NCBI RefSeq assembly: GCF_037963765.1
Contig: NZ_CP150166.1
Coordinates: 2,115,501-2,179,500, forward strand
Reading direction: 5' to 3'
DNA from: Sporosarcina sp. FSL W8-0480
GTDB taxonomy: Bacteria; Bacillota; Bacilli; Bacillales_A; Planococcaceae
Length of the DNA: 64,000 nucleotides
The position numbers were made by a program, and so were the translations under genes. Shown here one piece after another: positions 6,540 through 15,473 of this stretch (the first letter of the stretch is position 1; the number at the start of each line of letters is the position of its first letter). The notes under the pieces are model-generated. The model was not told the DNA's origin and searched no databases. It worked only from the letters and a program-made list of their open reading frames with translations.

Positions 6540-8878
6540 AGATCTTCCTCCCTTGTCTGCCATATCAATTCAGGAGTTAATGGAAGTTTATTCAGCTCTG
6601 TCTTAGTTGCCGCCGAAAGACTGTTAGCCAATGCGGAAGCAGCTCCAATCACTCCATATTCTCCAATTCCCCTCGCACCGAATGGCCCATCCACTGAAGG
6701 TGTCTCAACGAATTCCACAATATATTCTTTCGGCTGGTCACCAAAGCGCATTAATTGATACGTCCGGAAATCGGGGTTTTGGATGACACCTTTATCATTG
6801 AACTCGAATGATTCACCACTTGCTATGCTTAAGCCAAGGAAAATTCCACCTCGCATCTGCTGGGTGGCAGTCATAGGGTTAATGATTGTGCCGCCATCCA
6901 TTACAGTTACGGCTTTCACGATTTCATACGTAAAATTCTGTTCATCCCATTCGATTTCTACTGCTTGTGCACCGACAGACCACCAAGGACCCGGATCACC
7001 GAACCCTGTTTCTTTATCCATTTCCGTTAATTGTTTCTGAACATGAACCCCTGTTCCGATTATTTGTCCGCCAACTGTATGCCCGTTCGGGTATTTATAT
7101 CCAAGAGCAATTGTTTTTATATCGATTCCCTTATTAGGATCCGATTTCAGATAAACCCTGCTATTCCCGACATCCAAGTCATTCTCTGAACATTGAAGCG
7201 CTACAGCTCCTATTTTCTTCAGCTGTTTGATAGCGTCATCCGCCGCCGCCAAAACAGCATTTCCAGCAAGAAATGTTGTACTACTTGCTACGGTACGCCA
7301 TTGATGTGGATTGTATTGGGTATTTACTTCCATCGTTACAAGTATATTGTCTATATTCATCTTCAAGCGTTCCGCAGCAATTTGAGCTAATATCGTCTTT
7401 GTCCCTTGCCCTAATTCCACAGCAGCGCAACTTAACTTGACTGACCCATCAGGTTCAAACAACAATACAGCTCCAGCCTGTGCATTTGTAGATGTTGTTG
7501 ATGTTTTCCAAAATAGTGATACACCTTTTGCACGGACCTTGCCGTCTTTTGTAACAGAAGATTGATTGCCATCCCACTCAATCAACTCTTTTGCTCTCGT
7601 CATACATTTAGCGGCATCCCCGATATTGTTTTCATTCAAAACGGATTGCGTTGGGGTGGAATGACCGGGCTTAATGGCATTCATCAACCTGAATTTTATT
7701 GGATCCATATTCAATTGCTTCGCGAATTGATCCATCGTGCGTTCTATGGCGAAAGTGAGCTCCGGATGACCGTATCCCCTAAAAGAGGTCGCATAAGGGT
7801 GATTCGTATACATGCAATAGGAATCGCACCAAACGTTCGGGATGTGGTAAGGCCCCGTACAATCAAGCGCTGCGGCCCGGGTGATACCTGCTGCCTGATC
7901 AGAATATGCTCCTGCTTCTATCAAAAATGTATACTGGCCTGCCTGTAGTTCCCCTTTTTCATTGACACCCAATTTCACAGTTGCACTAAATCCAATATGA
8001 CAAGGAGCAGTCATCATATCCTCTTCACGTTCATAATGCAGTTTTACGAGTTTTCCTCCAACTGCATTTGAAGCCAAATAGGCAAGCGGCTCTAATTGAA
8101 CTGCACCTTTCCCTCCAAATGCACCACCCAACATCGGGATATGGACGATTACTTTTCCAACTTCTATATTGAAGAATTGATTGAAAATCTTTTTGATTGT
8201 AAAAGGAGATTGACTTGTCGAATGGACAATGACCCTTCCATCGGGATTGATCTCCACAGTAGCCGAGCGCGTTTCCATCGCTGCGTGATCTGAAAGGTTA
8301 AATGAATATGTAGCAGTAATTGTATCTTTGCAACTTGCCCACGCTTGACCAAAATCGCCTTTTCTAATTTTAATATGACTCGCAATATTCGTACCTGGTA
8401 CGGGATAGACATTGTCAATGATTTTTGTATATTGACCTAATTGTTCATGAATAACAGGTGCATCACTTTGAAATGCTTGTTCAAGAGAATTGACGACAGG
8501 TAATTTCTCATACTCAATGATTATCTTATTTGCTGCTTGCTTTGCTTGGTAGGGATAGTCCGCAACGACAATTGCGACCGGTTCGCCATAGTAGCGAACT
8601 TTATCAAAAGCAATTGGCGGGCGATCTGCAAGGATTGGGCCAATCGGAAAAGGAAAAGTTTCTCCAGTTACTATCGCTCGGACACCAGGCACTTTCCACG
8701 CCTCAGTAGTATCAACTGATTTAATACGCGCGTGAGCCTCCTTACTTGTCGCAATCTTTGCATGTAACATCCCCTTCAACAATTTATCTCCAAGGTATTT
8801 GACATTACCTGTAGATTTTTCTACTGCATCAATTCGTTGTTCGGCAGTACCAACTGTTTTTCGAAACACTTTCTGCAA
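6536..8878 (-). CDS. pucD: Xanthine dehydrogenase molybdopterin-binding subunit
   Basis: Large catalytic subunit carrying the Mo-cytosine dinucleotide cofactor; hydroxylates purines such as xanthine. About 780 residues: N-terminal a/b hammerhead domain, then Mo-binding regions with MLGGAFGGKG near residue 255, SFRGYGHPE near 365 and GARGIGEYGV near 735 whose Glu is the expected active-site base. Many stretches look like B. subtilis PucD, for example DCTGPY and CDSYCMYTNHPYA. As in PucD, the Glu after GGK found in animal xanthine oxidase is absent. The likely start is the TTG at 8878, eight bases after GGGAGGA; a GTG at 8896 overlaps that ribosome binding site. Confidence 0.88.
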   Translation of the reverse strand: MQKVFRKTVGTAEQRIDAVEKSTGNVKYLGDKLLKGMLHAKIATSKEAHARIKSVDTTEAWKVPGVRAIVTGETFPFPIGPILADRPPIAFDKVRYYGEPVAIVVADYPYQAKQAANKIIIEYEKLPVVNSLEQAFQSDAPVIHEQLGQYTKIIDNVYPVPGTNIASHIKIRKGDFGQAWASCKDTITATYSFNLSDHAAMETRSATVEINPDGRVIVHSTSQSPFTIKKIFNQFFNIEVGKVIVHIPMLGGAFGGKGAVQLEPLAYLASNAVGGKLVKLHYEREEDMMTAPCHIGFSATVKLGVNEKGELQAGQYTFLIEAGAYSDQAAGITRAAALDCTGPYHIPNVWCDSYCMYTNHPYATSFRGYGHPELTFAIERTMDQFAKQLNMDPIKFRLMNAIKPGHSTPTQSVLNENNIGDAAKCMTRAKELIEWDGNQSSVTKDGKVRAKGVSLFWKTSTTSTNAQAGAVLLFEPDGSVKLSCAAVELGQGTKTILAQIAAERLKMNIDNILVTMEVNTQYNPHQWRTVASSTTFLAGNAVLAAADDAIKQLKKIGAVALQCSENDLDVGNSRVYLKSDPNKGIDIKTIALGYKYPNGHTVGGQIIGTGVHVQKQLTEMDKETGFGDPGPWWSVGAQAVEIEWDEQNFTYEIVKAVTVMDGGTIINPMTATQQMRGGIFLGLSIASGESFEFNDKGVIQNPDFRTYQLMRFGDQPKEYIVEFVETPSVDGPFGARGIGEYGVIGAASALANSLSAATKTELNKLPLTPELIWQTREEDL

Positions 8879-8909
8879 AACCGTTTCCTCCCTCACTAAA
8901 TACCAACTA

Positions 8910-8941
8910 AATCTTGACTATTAGTTATTTTTGCCAAGATT
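8910..8941. promoter_or_regulatory. Inverted repeat between divergent pucD and pucA
   Basis: AATCTTG (8910-8916) and CAAGATT (8935-8941) form a perfect 7-bp inverted repeat with an 18-bp spacer, lying just upstream of a TATAAT (8951-8956) that may serve pucA. It is a candidate shared operator; the regulator is not in the window. Confidence 0.35.
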
Positions 8942-9037
8942 ACCCTCATTTATAATACGTTTTTCGAATAAATCGACTACTATTGGATGAAACTGTCTAA
9001 AGAAATCTATGAAAAAGTATAGTTGAGGTGAAGAATG

Positions 9038-10048
9038 ATGGGTTTTATCCCACAAATGATTAAAACTATTAGTACAACCGACGAGGCCATCGTCCTTGCA
9101 CAGATTGTACACGTAGAGGGTTCTGCATACCGGAGAGAAGGGGCATGGATGTTCTTTACGGAAAGCGGTAATAGAATCGGTTTACTTAGCGGTGGGTGTC
9201 TTGAAGCCGACCTTCAATACAGGGCAAGGGAACTCTTTCATACAGGGCAAGTGCAAATTTGCGAATTCGACTTAAGTTCCGAAGATGACCTTGGATGGGG
9301 GCGAGGGGCTGGATGCAATGGGGTTGTGACCGTTCTGTTGAGGGATGTTGACTATGAATTCAGGCAAGGCCTTCTGTTTCTCCATGACCAGTTACAAAAA
9401 AAGCAATGCGTTACATTCATGCAAGAAATGTGGGGAGATTTTAACTACCGCTTTAGTAGTGAAACTTTCCATTCCGGAACGTTACAGAATAAAATGATCA
9501 ATGAAACGATGCGTCCTTTCCAGCAAATTGCTGGACGAAGATGGATTGAAGATGAGCCTTTCTTTTATCAAGCAATTTGGCCGGAACCTTCCCTATACCT
9601 ATTTGGCGCGGGTGCGGATGCAAGGCCTTTTGCAGCAATGGGCGCGAAAGTTGGCTATAGCGTACACATTTGTGATTGGAGACCGTCTCTTTGTTCAGAA
9701 GACCACTTCCCTTTAGCCGCCTCTCTCCAAATAGGCGTTATAGAAGATTTGCTTAAGAATATAATGTTCACTCCGATTGATTCGGTTGTTATTATGACAC
9801 ATGATTTTCAAGTCGATAAGCTAATTTTAGAGAGGATCAAAGATGAACAGTTACTATATGCAGGTTTATTGGGATCGGAAAAAAGGACGAAACGGTTATT
9901 AGGAGAAGACATCCCTAGTTGGCTTCATTCCCCAATCGGTATTTCGATTGGCGCCGAAGGGCCAGAGGAAATCGCAGTAAGTATCATTTCGGAAATGATA
10001 TCCGTCAGAAGGAGTGCCGCCATATGGCCATCGTTGGCATCTATTTAG
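9038..10048 (+). CDS. pucA: XdhC/CoxI family molybdenum cofactor maturation protein
   Basis: Chaperone that binds and sulfurates or inserts the molybdenum cofactor of XDH-type enzymes. 336 residues: N-terminal XdhC domain with GSAYRREGAWM and GLLSGGCLEADLQ, C-terminal Rossmann-like XdhC_C domain (LYLFGAGADARPFAAMGAKVG). Size and neighbour match B. subtilis PucA. Two ATGs overlap in frame at 9035 and 9038; the second has better spacing from GAGGTG. Divergent from the enzyme subunits and overlapping pucB by 25 bp. Confidence 0.88.
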   Translation: MGFIPQMIKTISTTDEAIVLAQIVHVEGSAYRREGAWMFFTESGNRIGLLSGGCLEADLQYRARELFHTGQVQICEFDLSSEDDLGWGRGAGCNGVVTVLLRDVDYEFRQGLLFLHDQLQKKQCVTFMQEMWGDFNYRFSSETFHSGTLQNKMINETMRPFQQIAGRRWIEDEPFFYQAIWPEPSLYLFGAGADARPFAAMGAKVGYSVHICDWRPSLCSEDHFPLAASLQIGVIEDLLKNIMFTPIDSVVIMTHDFQVDKLILERIKDEQLLYAGLLGSEKRTKRLLGEDIPSWLHSPIGISIGAEGPEEIAVSIISEMISVRRSAAIWPSLASI

Positions 10049-10641
10049 CAGCTGGCCAAGGCATTCGTATGGGGGAGAATAAATTGGCACTTCAAGTCGG
10101 AAAGATGTCACTTGGAAGTTTAGCACTCGATACAGCAATCGATTCATCTTTAGATCAAATCTACGTTGTGACAAATGCTGAGGACGACCTTACATGGATT
10201 CCAAGCCGCATGAAATCACATGAAAAATGTACAATATTACCTTGTCCGAATTCCTATGAAGGGCAATCAGTCTCATTACAATGCGGCATCAAACACGCTT
10301 CTGAAAATGGTGCGACCGCGGCAATTGTTCTTTTAGGGGACCAACCTTTCATTACAAAACTGATGATTGATGAAATGATTAATTGCTTTAATCAGAATCC
10401 TGACAGCCAGTACGTAGCTACAGCTTCACAAGACGGAGTGATGAAACCGCCCATCCTCTTCTCCTCTTCCCTTTTCGAGACATTACTGAATATACAAGGG
10501 GATATGGGAGCGAGAGAAATTTTACGCGGAACGTTGTTCAATCAAGGTAAACGTGTACCGTGCAAGGATCATCGACTATTATTCGATGTCGACACACCAG
10601 AAGATTATCATTCGTTGCTTTCATATTTCCCGATAGGTTGA
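10024..10641 (+). CDS. pucB: MobA-like molybdenum cofactor nucleotidyltransferase
   Basis: Probably a molybdenum cofactor cytidylyltransferase making the MCD form used by XDH-type hydroxylases. 205 residues, the length of B. subtilis PucB. The NTP-transferase signature GIYLAAGQGIRMGENKLAL opens the protein, LLGDQPF sits near residue 105, and the C-terminus has FDVDTPEDY. The ATG at 10024 has GGAG nine bases upstream and starts inside the end of pucA, so the pair is probably translationally coupled. A strong terminator follows. Confidence 0.88.
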   Translation: MAIVGIYLAAGQGIRMGENKLALQVGKMSLGSLALDTAIDSSLDQIYVVTNAEDDLTWIPSRMKSHEKCTILPCPNSYEGQSVSLQCGIKHASENGATAAIVLLGDQPFITKLMIDEMINCFNQNPDSQYVATASQDGVMKPPILFSSSLFETLLNIQGDMGAREILRGTLFNQGKRVPCKDHRLLFDVDTPEDYHSLLSYFPIG

Positions 10642-10644
10642 TAT

Positions 10645-10695
10645 TAAAAACGACTCCTGTTTGACAGATTACCCTTGTCAAACGGCAGTCGTTTT
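10645..10695. terminator. Bidirectional terminator between pucB and modC
   Basis: Long hairpin: AAAAACGACT arm from 10646, matched by AGTCGTTTTT at its far end, with an inner TTTGACA/TGTCAAA stem. T runs on both strands; it overlaps the modC stop codon. Confidence 0.85.
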
Positions 10696-11313
10696 TATGA
10701 TTTTCCCTTCTTCTAGGAAAATAATTCTATTCCCTAACTTTTCAGCTTCGTCCATATCATGTGTAACAATTATAAACGGGATTTTCCATAACTCATGTAT
10801 TCGCAGTAATTCATCCTGACATTCGGTGCGAGTCTGTTTATCCAGCGCTGATAATGGTTCGTCAAGTAGTAAAACAGATGGCTCCGTCGCCAATGCCCGA
10901 GCAAGTGCCACTCGCTGTTTTTCCCCTCCGGAAATCTGATGGGGGTACTTCGACCATAAATGCCGTATACCAAGCACATCAAGAACCTTCTCGATGGTTA
11001 AGTTTTGTTCTTTTTTCTGAAGACCATAATATATATTCTTTCCAACGGTCATATGTGGAAAAAGGGCATAATCTTGGAACAGATATCCAACATTCCGGAC
11101 CCTTGTAGGCATCCATTGGTTATGATTATAGAAGACATTATTACCTAAACTGATCTTTCCAGAATCAGGTTTGATCAGCCCTGCAATACTGTCCAGTATC
11201 GTCGTCTTCCCTGAACCAGATGGGCCAAAGAGGACTACTTTTTCATCCCCCACGGAAAAGTCTACTTCCAAATCATAATGAAATAATTCTTTTTTTATAT
11301 GTACGTCCAACAT
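10678..11313 (-). CDS. modC: Molybdate ABC transporter ATP-binding protein
   Basis: Energises molybdate uptake. 211 residues with Walker A GPSGSGKTT (near 30), signature ISGGEKQRVALARAL (near 127) and Walker B VLLLDEPLSALD. It is much shorter than E. coli ModC (about 350 residues): the C-terminal Mop/TOBE molybdate-binding domain is missing, so feedback control through that domain is not expected. Third gene of modABC, four bases after modB. Confidence 0.88.
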   Translation of the reverse strand: MLDVHIKKELFHYDLEVDFSVGDEKVVLFGPSGSGKTTILDSIAGLIKPDSGKISLGNNVFYNHNQWMPTRVRNVGYLFQDYALFPHMTVGKNIYYGLQKKEQNLTIEKVLDVLGIRHLWSKYPHQISGGEKQRVALARALATEPSVLLLDEPLSALDKQTRTECQDELLRIHELWKIPFIIVTHDMDEAEKLGNRIIFLEEGKIIKTTAV

Positions 11314-11317
11314 TCAA

Positions 11318-12010
11318 TCACCTACTTTTGTCCGTCGAAAAGCGTCTCATATTTCTTTTACTCCACCAATTTAGCCACATAATCGTACTAAAACCTAATG
11401 CAACAATAATGACAACCCAGAAAGTAGCCTGCTCCATTTGACCGGATTCGACAGCAAAATAGATGGCCATTGGAATAGTATCCGTCTTACCAGGAATGAA
11501 ACCTGCCAACATAAGCGTTGCACCAAATTCCCCAAGTCCTCTTGCAAATGATAATACAAGTCCAGCTAACAAACCTGGCCAAGCAAGAGGGAATGCGACA
11601 GTCCAAAACACTCGCCATTCGGAAGCCCCCATCGTCCTTGCAGCATTTTCAAGCCGACTATCAAGACTTCCAAAAGCGGCGGTAGCACTTTGATACATTA
11701 ACGGAAATGAAACGACGATTGAGGCAATAACAGCCCCTATCCAAGTGAATACTACTTGAAAGTCAAACCATTCAAGTAACCAACTCCCTATCCAACCTTT
11801 TTTTCCGAATAGAACAAGAAGGGCAAATCCTACTACGGTTGGCGGAAGAACAAGCGGGAGCATGAAAAAGGATTCGATGATGCTTTTTCCAAAGAAACTT
11901 TTCCTTGTAAATAAATGTGCAAAATAGACACCTGTCAAGAATACAATGGAGGTCGAAATGGCCGCCACTTTCATTGATAAAAATAGTGGTGAGTAGTCTA
12001 TGCCATCCAC
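11318..12010 (-). CDS. modB: Molybdate ABC transporter permease
   Basis: Membrane subunit of the molybdate importer. 230 residues, about five or six membrane segments, with the EAA loop typical of binding-protein-dependent permeases (ENAARTMGASEWRVFWTVAF, near residues 125-145) and the ModB-like GLGEFGATLMLAG stretch. GTG start at 12010 with GGGGAGG seven bases upstream. Between modA and modC. Confidence 0.92.
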   Translation of the reverse strand: MDGIDYSPLFLSMKVAAISTSIVFLTGVYFAHLFTRKSFFGKSIIESFFMLPLVLPPTVVGFALLVLFGKKGWIGSWLLEWFDFQVVFTWIGAVIASIVVSFPLMYQSATAAFGSLDSRLENAARTMGASEWRVFWTVAFPLAWPGLLAGLVLSFARGLGEFGATLMLAGFIPGKTDTIPMAIYFAVESGQMEQATFWVVIIVALGFSTIMWLNWWSKRNMRRFSTDKSR

Positions 12011-12031
12011 ATTGATACCTCCCCTTATGGA

Positions 12032-12799
12032 TCACTTGAATCCATATTTTTGTAAAACGGCTTTCCCTTCTTCACTCGTTAAAAAATCAAGGAAAGCTTT
12101 TGCTTCCTTTTTATGTAAGGAATCATTAATAATTGCTCCCGGATAAGAAATCGCTTCATGCCATCCATTGTCCGCTTCAGCAAGTACTTTTACTTTATCA
12201 GTTATTACTGCATCACTGGAATAGACGACAGCAAAATCTACATTACCCATCTCAACATATGTCAATACTTGACGGGCATCTGAACCCATGACCAGTTTAC
12301 TTTGCAATAGATCCCATAGACCAAGATGATCGAAGACTTGCTTCGTATATCTACCTACCGGGGCACTAGTTGGTTCTCCGATTGCCAAATGCAAAATCTC
12401 TTCAGGTCGAATCTGTTCAAATGATTTTACAGTTGTTGAATGGTCCTTATGGGTGATTAAGACTAGAGAATTTGATGCAAACTCGACCCGTGTCGATTCA
12501 TCAATAAGTCCTTTTGTAGCAATGGCATCCATGTCTTTGGAGCTTGCAGATAAGAACATGTCGACTGGGGCTCCTTGGGCAATTTGGTTTGCTAACTTAC
12601 CGGAGCTGCCCAGATTGAATGTCAATCGAACGTTTTTATTTTCAGTTTCGTAGGCCTCTTTCAGTTCATTTAGGACATCTGTTAAGCTGACTGCTGCTGA
12701 TATCATAATTTCAGGCTTGTTTTTTTCCTCGGAGTTAGAACAGCTTGTTAACGTCGCGATGAATAGCACTAACAGTAAACGATAAATAGTTTTTTTCAA
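12032..12799 (-). CDS. modA: Molybdate-binding lipoprotein
   Basis: Extracellular substrate-binding component of the molybdate importer. 255 residues: a lipoprotein signal (LLLVLFIATLTSC, lipobox Cys about residue 20), then the ModA domain with ISAAVSLTDVLNELK and FNLGSSGKLANQIAQGAPVD, where Ser residues bind the oxyanion in this family. TTG start at 12799 behind AAAGGAG; a longer frame would overlap the upstream gene. Next to the XDH genes, which need molybdenum. Confidence 0.92.
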   Translation of the reverse strand: MKKTIYRLLLVLFIATLTSCSNSEEKNKPEIMISAAVSLTDVLNELKEAYETENKNVRLTFNLGSSGKLANQIAQGAPVDMFLSASSKDMDAIATKGLIDESTRVEFASNSLVLITHKDHSTTVKSFEQIRPEEILHLAIGEPTSAPVGRYTKQVFDHLGLWDLLQSKLVMGSDARQVLTYVEMGNVDFAVVYSSDAVITDKVKVLAEADNGWHEAISYPGAIINDSLHKKEAKAFLDFLTSEEGKAVLQKYGFK

Positions 12800-12854
12800 T
12801 ACAATAGCTCCTTTAAAGCTAATAGGTTTACATAATCCTTTTATGGGTAACTCG

Positions 12855-14069
12855 TTATTTTTTTTCAAGATAATCGTAATGCATTGTCGGGTCTGGTTCG
12901 TGCTTATCGTATCTCAGTTTCAATAAATCGAACATATGTGTAAACACGACTTTCAATAATGCGTAACCTGGAATACCAAGAACAACTCCGGCCACTCCGA
13001 ATAGTGACCCCGCTGTCAATAGAACAAAGATAATCGTAATGGGATGCACATGTAAAGATTTACCCATAATTTGCGGTGATATGAATTTCCCTTCAACGAA
13101 TTGAACAATTGTCCAAACGATAGCTAATTTCACTAACATTAATGGTGAGGCGACAATAGCGATGATGACCGCTGGCGTAATTGCAATAATAGGTCCCAAA
13201 TACGGAACAACGCTCGTAAACATTGCAAGTGCACCTAATAATAATGCATATTTCATGCCAATGATGAGGAACCCGATAGAGACCATTATTCCGATACAGA
13301 TGGCAACAAGGATTTGCCCTTGAATATAAGCACTTATCTGATGATCGGCATCCCTCATGATATCTTCAGCATCATCGCGAAGACGAGGAGGCAGCATACT
13401 TTTGATCATGATAGGTAACTTTTCTCCATCTTTTAGTAGATAAAAGAGGATGAAAGGAACCGTGATGATAGCCAAAACGAATCCAGTCAACGCAGAGATG
13501 AATGAAGTAATTCCCGAAGCTATTCCACCAACTGTGTCGGCAAAGAATTGACCGATATTCCCTAAACCATTATCTAAAAGCTTATTAATATTAATATCCA
13601 TTTCAAGATAATAGGATGAAAAGATAGAGGTCCTTAAAAAGGAATCGATATTTATAAGCATTTGCTTAAAATACGTCGGAAATTCTTCAATCAAATTGGC
13701 AAACTGGCTTCTCAAAAATGGAAATACAAGAAAGACTAATAAGGTAAGCAAACCTATCAATCCAATGAAAATGATGAAAATCCCCCATACTCGTGGTATT
13801 TTCAATCGCTCCAAAAAGCGCAGGATTGGTCGTAGCAAATAGTAAGCGATTGTCGCAAGTATGATCGGCAATACAACTGTGGAAAAAAACACTCGGATTG
13901 GATAAAAGATAAAATCGACTTTGCTGTAAACTAAAATGATAAGTCCAATCAGAAGAATTGAAAGGAGTATGAATAATGTCGCCTTTCCACCTAAGAATCG
14001 AATAATCCAAGGCGTTTCCATGTTATTAGGTATTGTTTGTCCCGTTGTTTTTGGCTTACAAGGATCCAT
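12855..14069 (-). CDS. AI-2E family transporter (PF01594)
   Basis: 404-residue integral membrane protein with about eight segments, of the family that holds TqsA-like exporters and Na+/H+ antiporter-like members in Bacillales. Family features are the long central amphipathic region, VPFILFYLLKDGE near residue 220, and the C-terminal PYLGPIIAITPAVI with VEGKFISPQIMGK. Substrate unknown; the AI-2 name is historical. ATG at 14069 with AAGGAGAG just upstream. Follows the LCP gene by 17 bases and precedes modA. Confidence 0.85.
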   Translation of the reverse strand: MDPCKPKTTGQTIPNNMETPWIIRFLGGKATLFILLSILLIGLIILVYSKVDFIFYPIRVFFSTVVLPIILATIAYYLLRPILRFLERLKIPRVWGIFIIFIGLIGLLTLLVFLVFPFLRSQFANLIEEFPTYFKQMLINIDSFLRTSIFSSYYLEMDININKLLDNGLGNIGQFFADTVGGIASGITSFISALTGFVLAIITVPFILFYLLKDGEKLPIMIKSMLPPRLRDDAEDIMRDADHQISAYIQGQILVAICIGIMVSIGFLIIGMKYALLLGALAMFTSVVPYLGPIIAITPAVIIAIVASPLMLVKLAIVWTIVQFVEGKFISPQIMGKSLHVHPITIIFVLLTAGSLFGVAGVVLGIPGYALLKVVFTHMFDLLKLRYDKHEPDPTMHYDYLEKK

Positions 14070-14086
14070 ATTCTCTCCTTCCTCTC

Positions 14087-15049
14087 TCAATCAATTTTCA
14101 TATTTAAAAAAGCGGAAAGCGCCTCTTTATTCTTCTCCACGTCCACTTCGATAACAGAACCTGCATGTGAATAGGAAGCAAAACGATACGTACCTTCAAC
14201 AGGTACCGTCATTGTCTTTAAGTCAACCTTTCCTTTCATAAGAAGGTTGAGCGCCTTTGAGATTTCATCTTTTGCGGTTAAATCTGTTTGGATGAAGCCT
14301 GAAATCGCACCCGATAATTTAGGGACGTGACGAATCATTCCTGGACGCAGTGCCTCTTCTTTTACAGCTGAAATGACTTCCTGCTGTCTCGCAACCCTTC
14401 CGAAATCCCCTTCGGCATCTGCACGGAATCTTGCGTATCCAAGGAGTTCTTTGCCATTAAGTTTCTGTTTACCGGGCATTAAAGTAACTCCGATTTTTTC
14501 ATGCATTTCTTTTTGCACATCGATCTCAATACCTTTCGGAAACGCAATATCGATAATCGATTCGAAATTATCAAAGTCCACGATGGCATAATGATGAATT
14601 GGAATACCGAACATTCCAGTGATCGTGTCCTTTGTGGATTGCACCCCATTTAGATAGTACGCCGTATTCAATTTGTATGACTTGTAACCAGGTATATCTG
14701 CATAGATATCACGCATGAACGAAACGAGTCGGATTGAACCCGATTTTTTATCCCATGATAAAACCATCATTGTATCGGTGCGGGATTTACCACTGCCATC
14801 ATTATCGATGCCTAACAATAAGAAGTTTTCAATAGATGGTTTTTTCGGATCCACAACATCACCTGTAAAAGGACCTGGATCGATTTCATTGCCACTTGCT
14901 ATCTTTTTCCCTTCTTTATATTGAAAATATGAAAAAAGGCCGATTGCAATGAATGCGATGAATAAAATAGTGATAAACAACCTGCCAATCCGTAATTTCT
15001 TTCTTCTACGTCTACTACGAACTGGTCCTTCGTATTGGTCTTCTTTCAA
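14087..15049 (-). CDS. LytR-CpsA-Psr family cell-wall glycopolymer ligase
   Basis: Attaches teichoic acid or other glycopolymers from lipid carriers to peptidoglycan, outside the membrane. 320 residues: a basic cytoplasmic stretch (RSRRRRKKLR), one membrane segment around residues 22-42, then the LCP domain with LLLGID, SRTDTMMVLS, SFMRDIYADIPGY and YARFRADAEGDFGRVARQQ, whose Arg and Asp residues bind the lipid diphosphate. The TTG at 15049, eight bases after GGAGG, is the likely start; the TTG at 15064 lies within the ribosome binding site. Confidence 0.9.
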   Translation of the reverse strand: MKEDQYEGPVRSRRRRKKLRIGRLFITILFIAFIAIGLFSYFQYKEGKKIASGNEIDPGPFTGDVVDPKKPSIENFLLLGIDNDGSGKSRTDTMMVLSWDKKSGSIRLVSFMRDIYADIPGYKSYKLNTAYYLNGVQSTKDTITGMFGIPIHHYAIVDFDNFESIIDIAFPKGIEIDVQKEMHEKIGVTLMPGKQKLNGKELLGYARFRADAEGDFGRVARQQEVISAVKEEALRPGMIRHVPKLSGAISGFIQTDLTAKDEISKALNLLMKGKVDLKTMTVPVEGTYRFASYSHAGSVIEVDVEKNKEALSAFLNMKID

Positions 15050-15212
15050 ATCCGATTCCTCCAAATAATTATGTCACCTATAGGGACGACTCGTGTCAAG
15101 CACGGGTTCCGTTTTACTCATAAGTATACCATGTTAATTTGTCATTGTAGCGGCTGATTCCCCAATCACGAGTCAATCTACAGCATAAGCTATGTTGAAG
15201 GTGGTGGTATAA

Positions 15213-15314
15213 ATGGGACGTGAATACGGGAGAGGAAATAATTCCTCCTTTGCTTTGATAGTAGTGCTTTTCATCCTGTTAATCATTATCGGTGCTAGCT
15301 ATATGTACTATTGA
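15213..15314 (+). CDS. YjcZ family tiny membrane protein
   Basis: 33 residues: MGREYGRGNNSS followed by one membrane segment SFALIVVLFILLIIIGASYM and YY. This is the pattern of the YjcZ/TIGR01732 tiny Bacillus membrane proteins (Gly-rich head, FALIVVLFILLII core), often sporulation-associated. GAAGGTGGTGG precedes the ATG at a good distance. It sits divergent to the LCP gene and ends before a long hairpin. Confidence 0.85.
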   Translation: MGREYGRGNNSSFALIVVLFILLIIIGASYMYY

Positions 15315-15360
15315 TTTCCTGATTATCTAAAAACGCACAACCACTCATTGGCACCTTTCG

Positions 15361-15410
15361 GAAAGATTGCTCTTCTGTTTGCCTGCAAACAGAAAGACAA
15401 TCTTTCTTTT
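15361..15410 (+). terminator. Long hairpin between yjcZ-like gene and msrA
   Basis: GAAAGATTG (15361-15369) pairs with CAATCTTTC (15398-15406) and TTCTGTTTGC with GCAAACAGAA inside, separated by a 3-base internal mismatch; a short T run follows. Probably the terminator of the YjcZ-like gene. Confidence 0.7.
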
Positions 15411-15473
15411 GATTTGTTTAAACAAAACCGTATAGGACTATGATACAATTTTCCTCGAAAGGGGTTGTGCATA

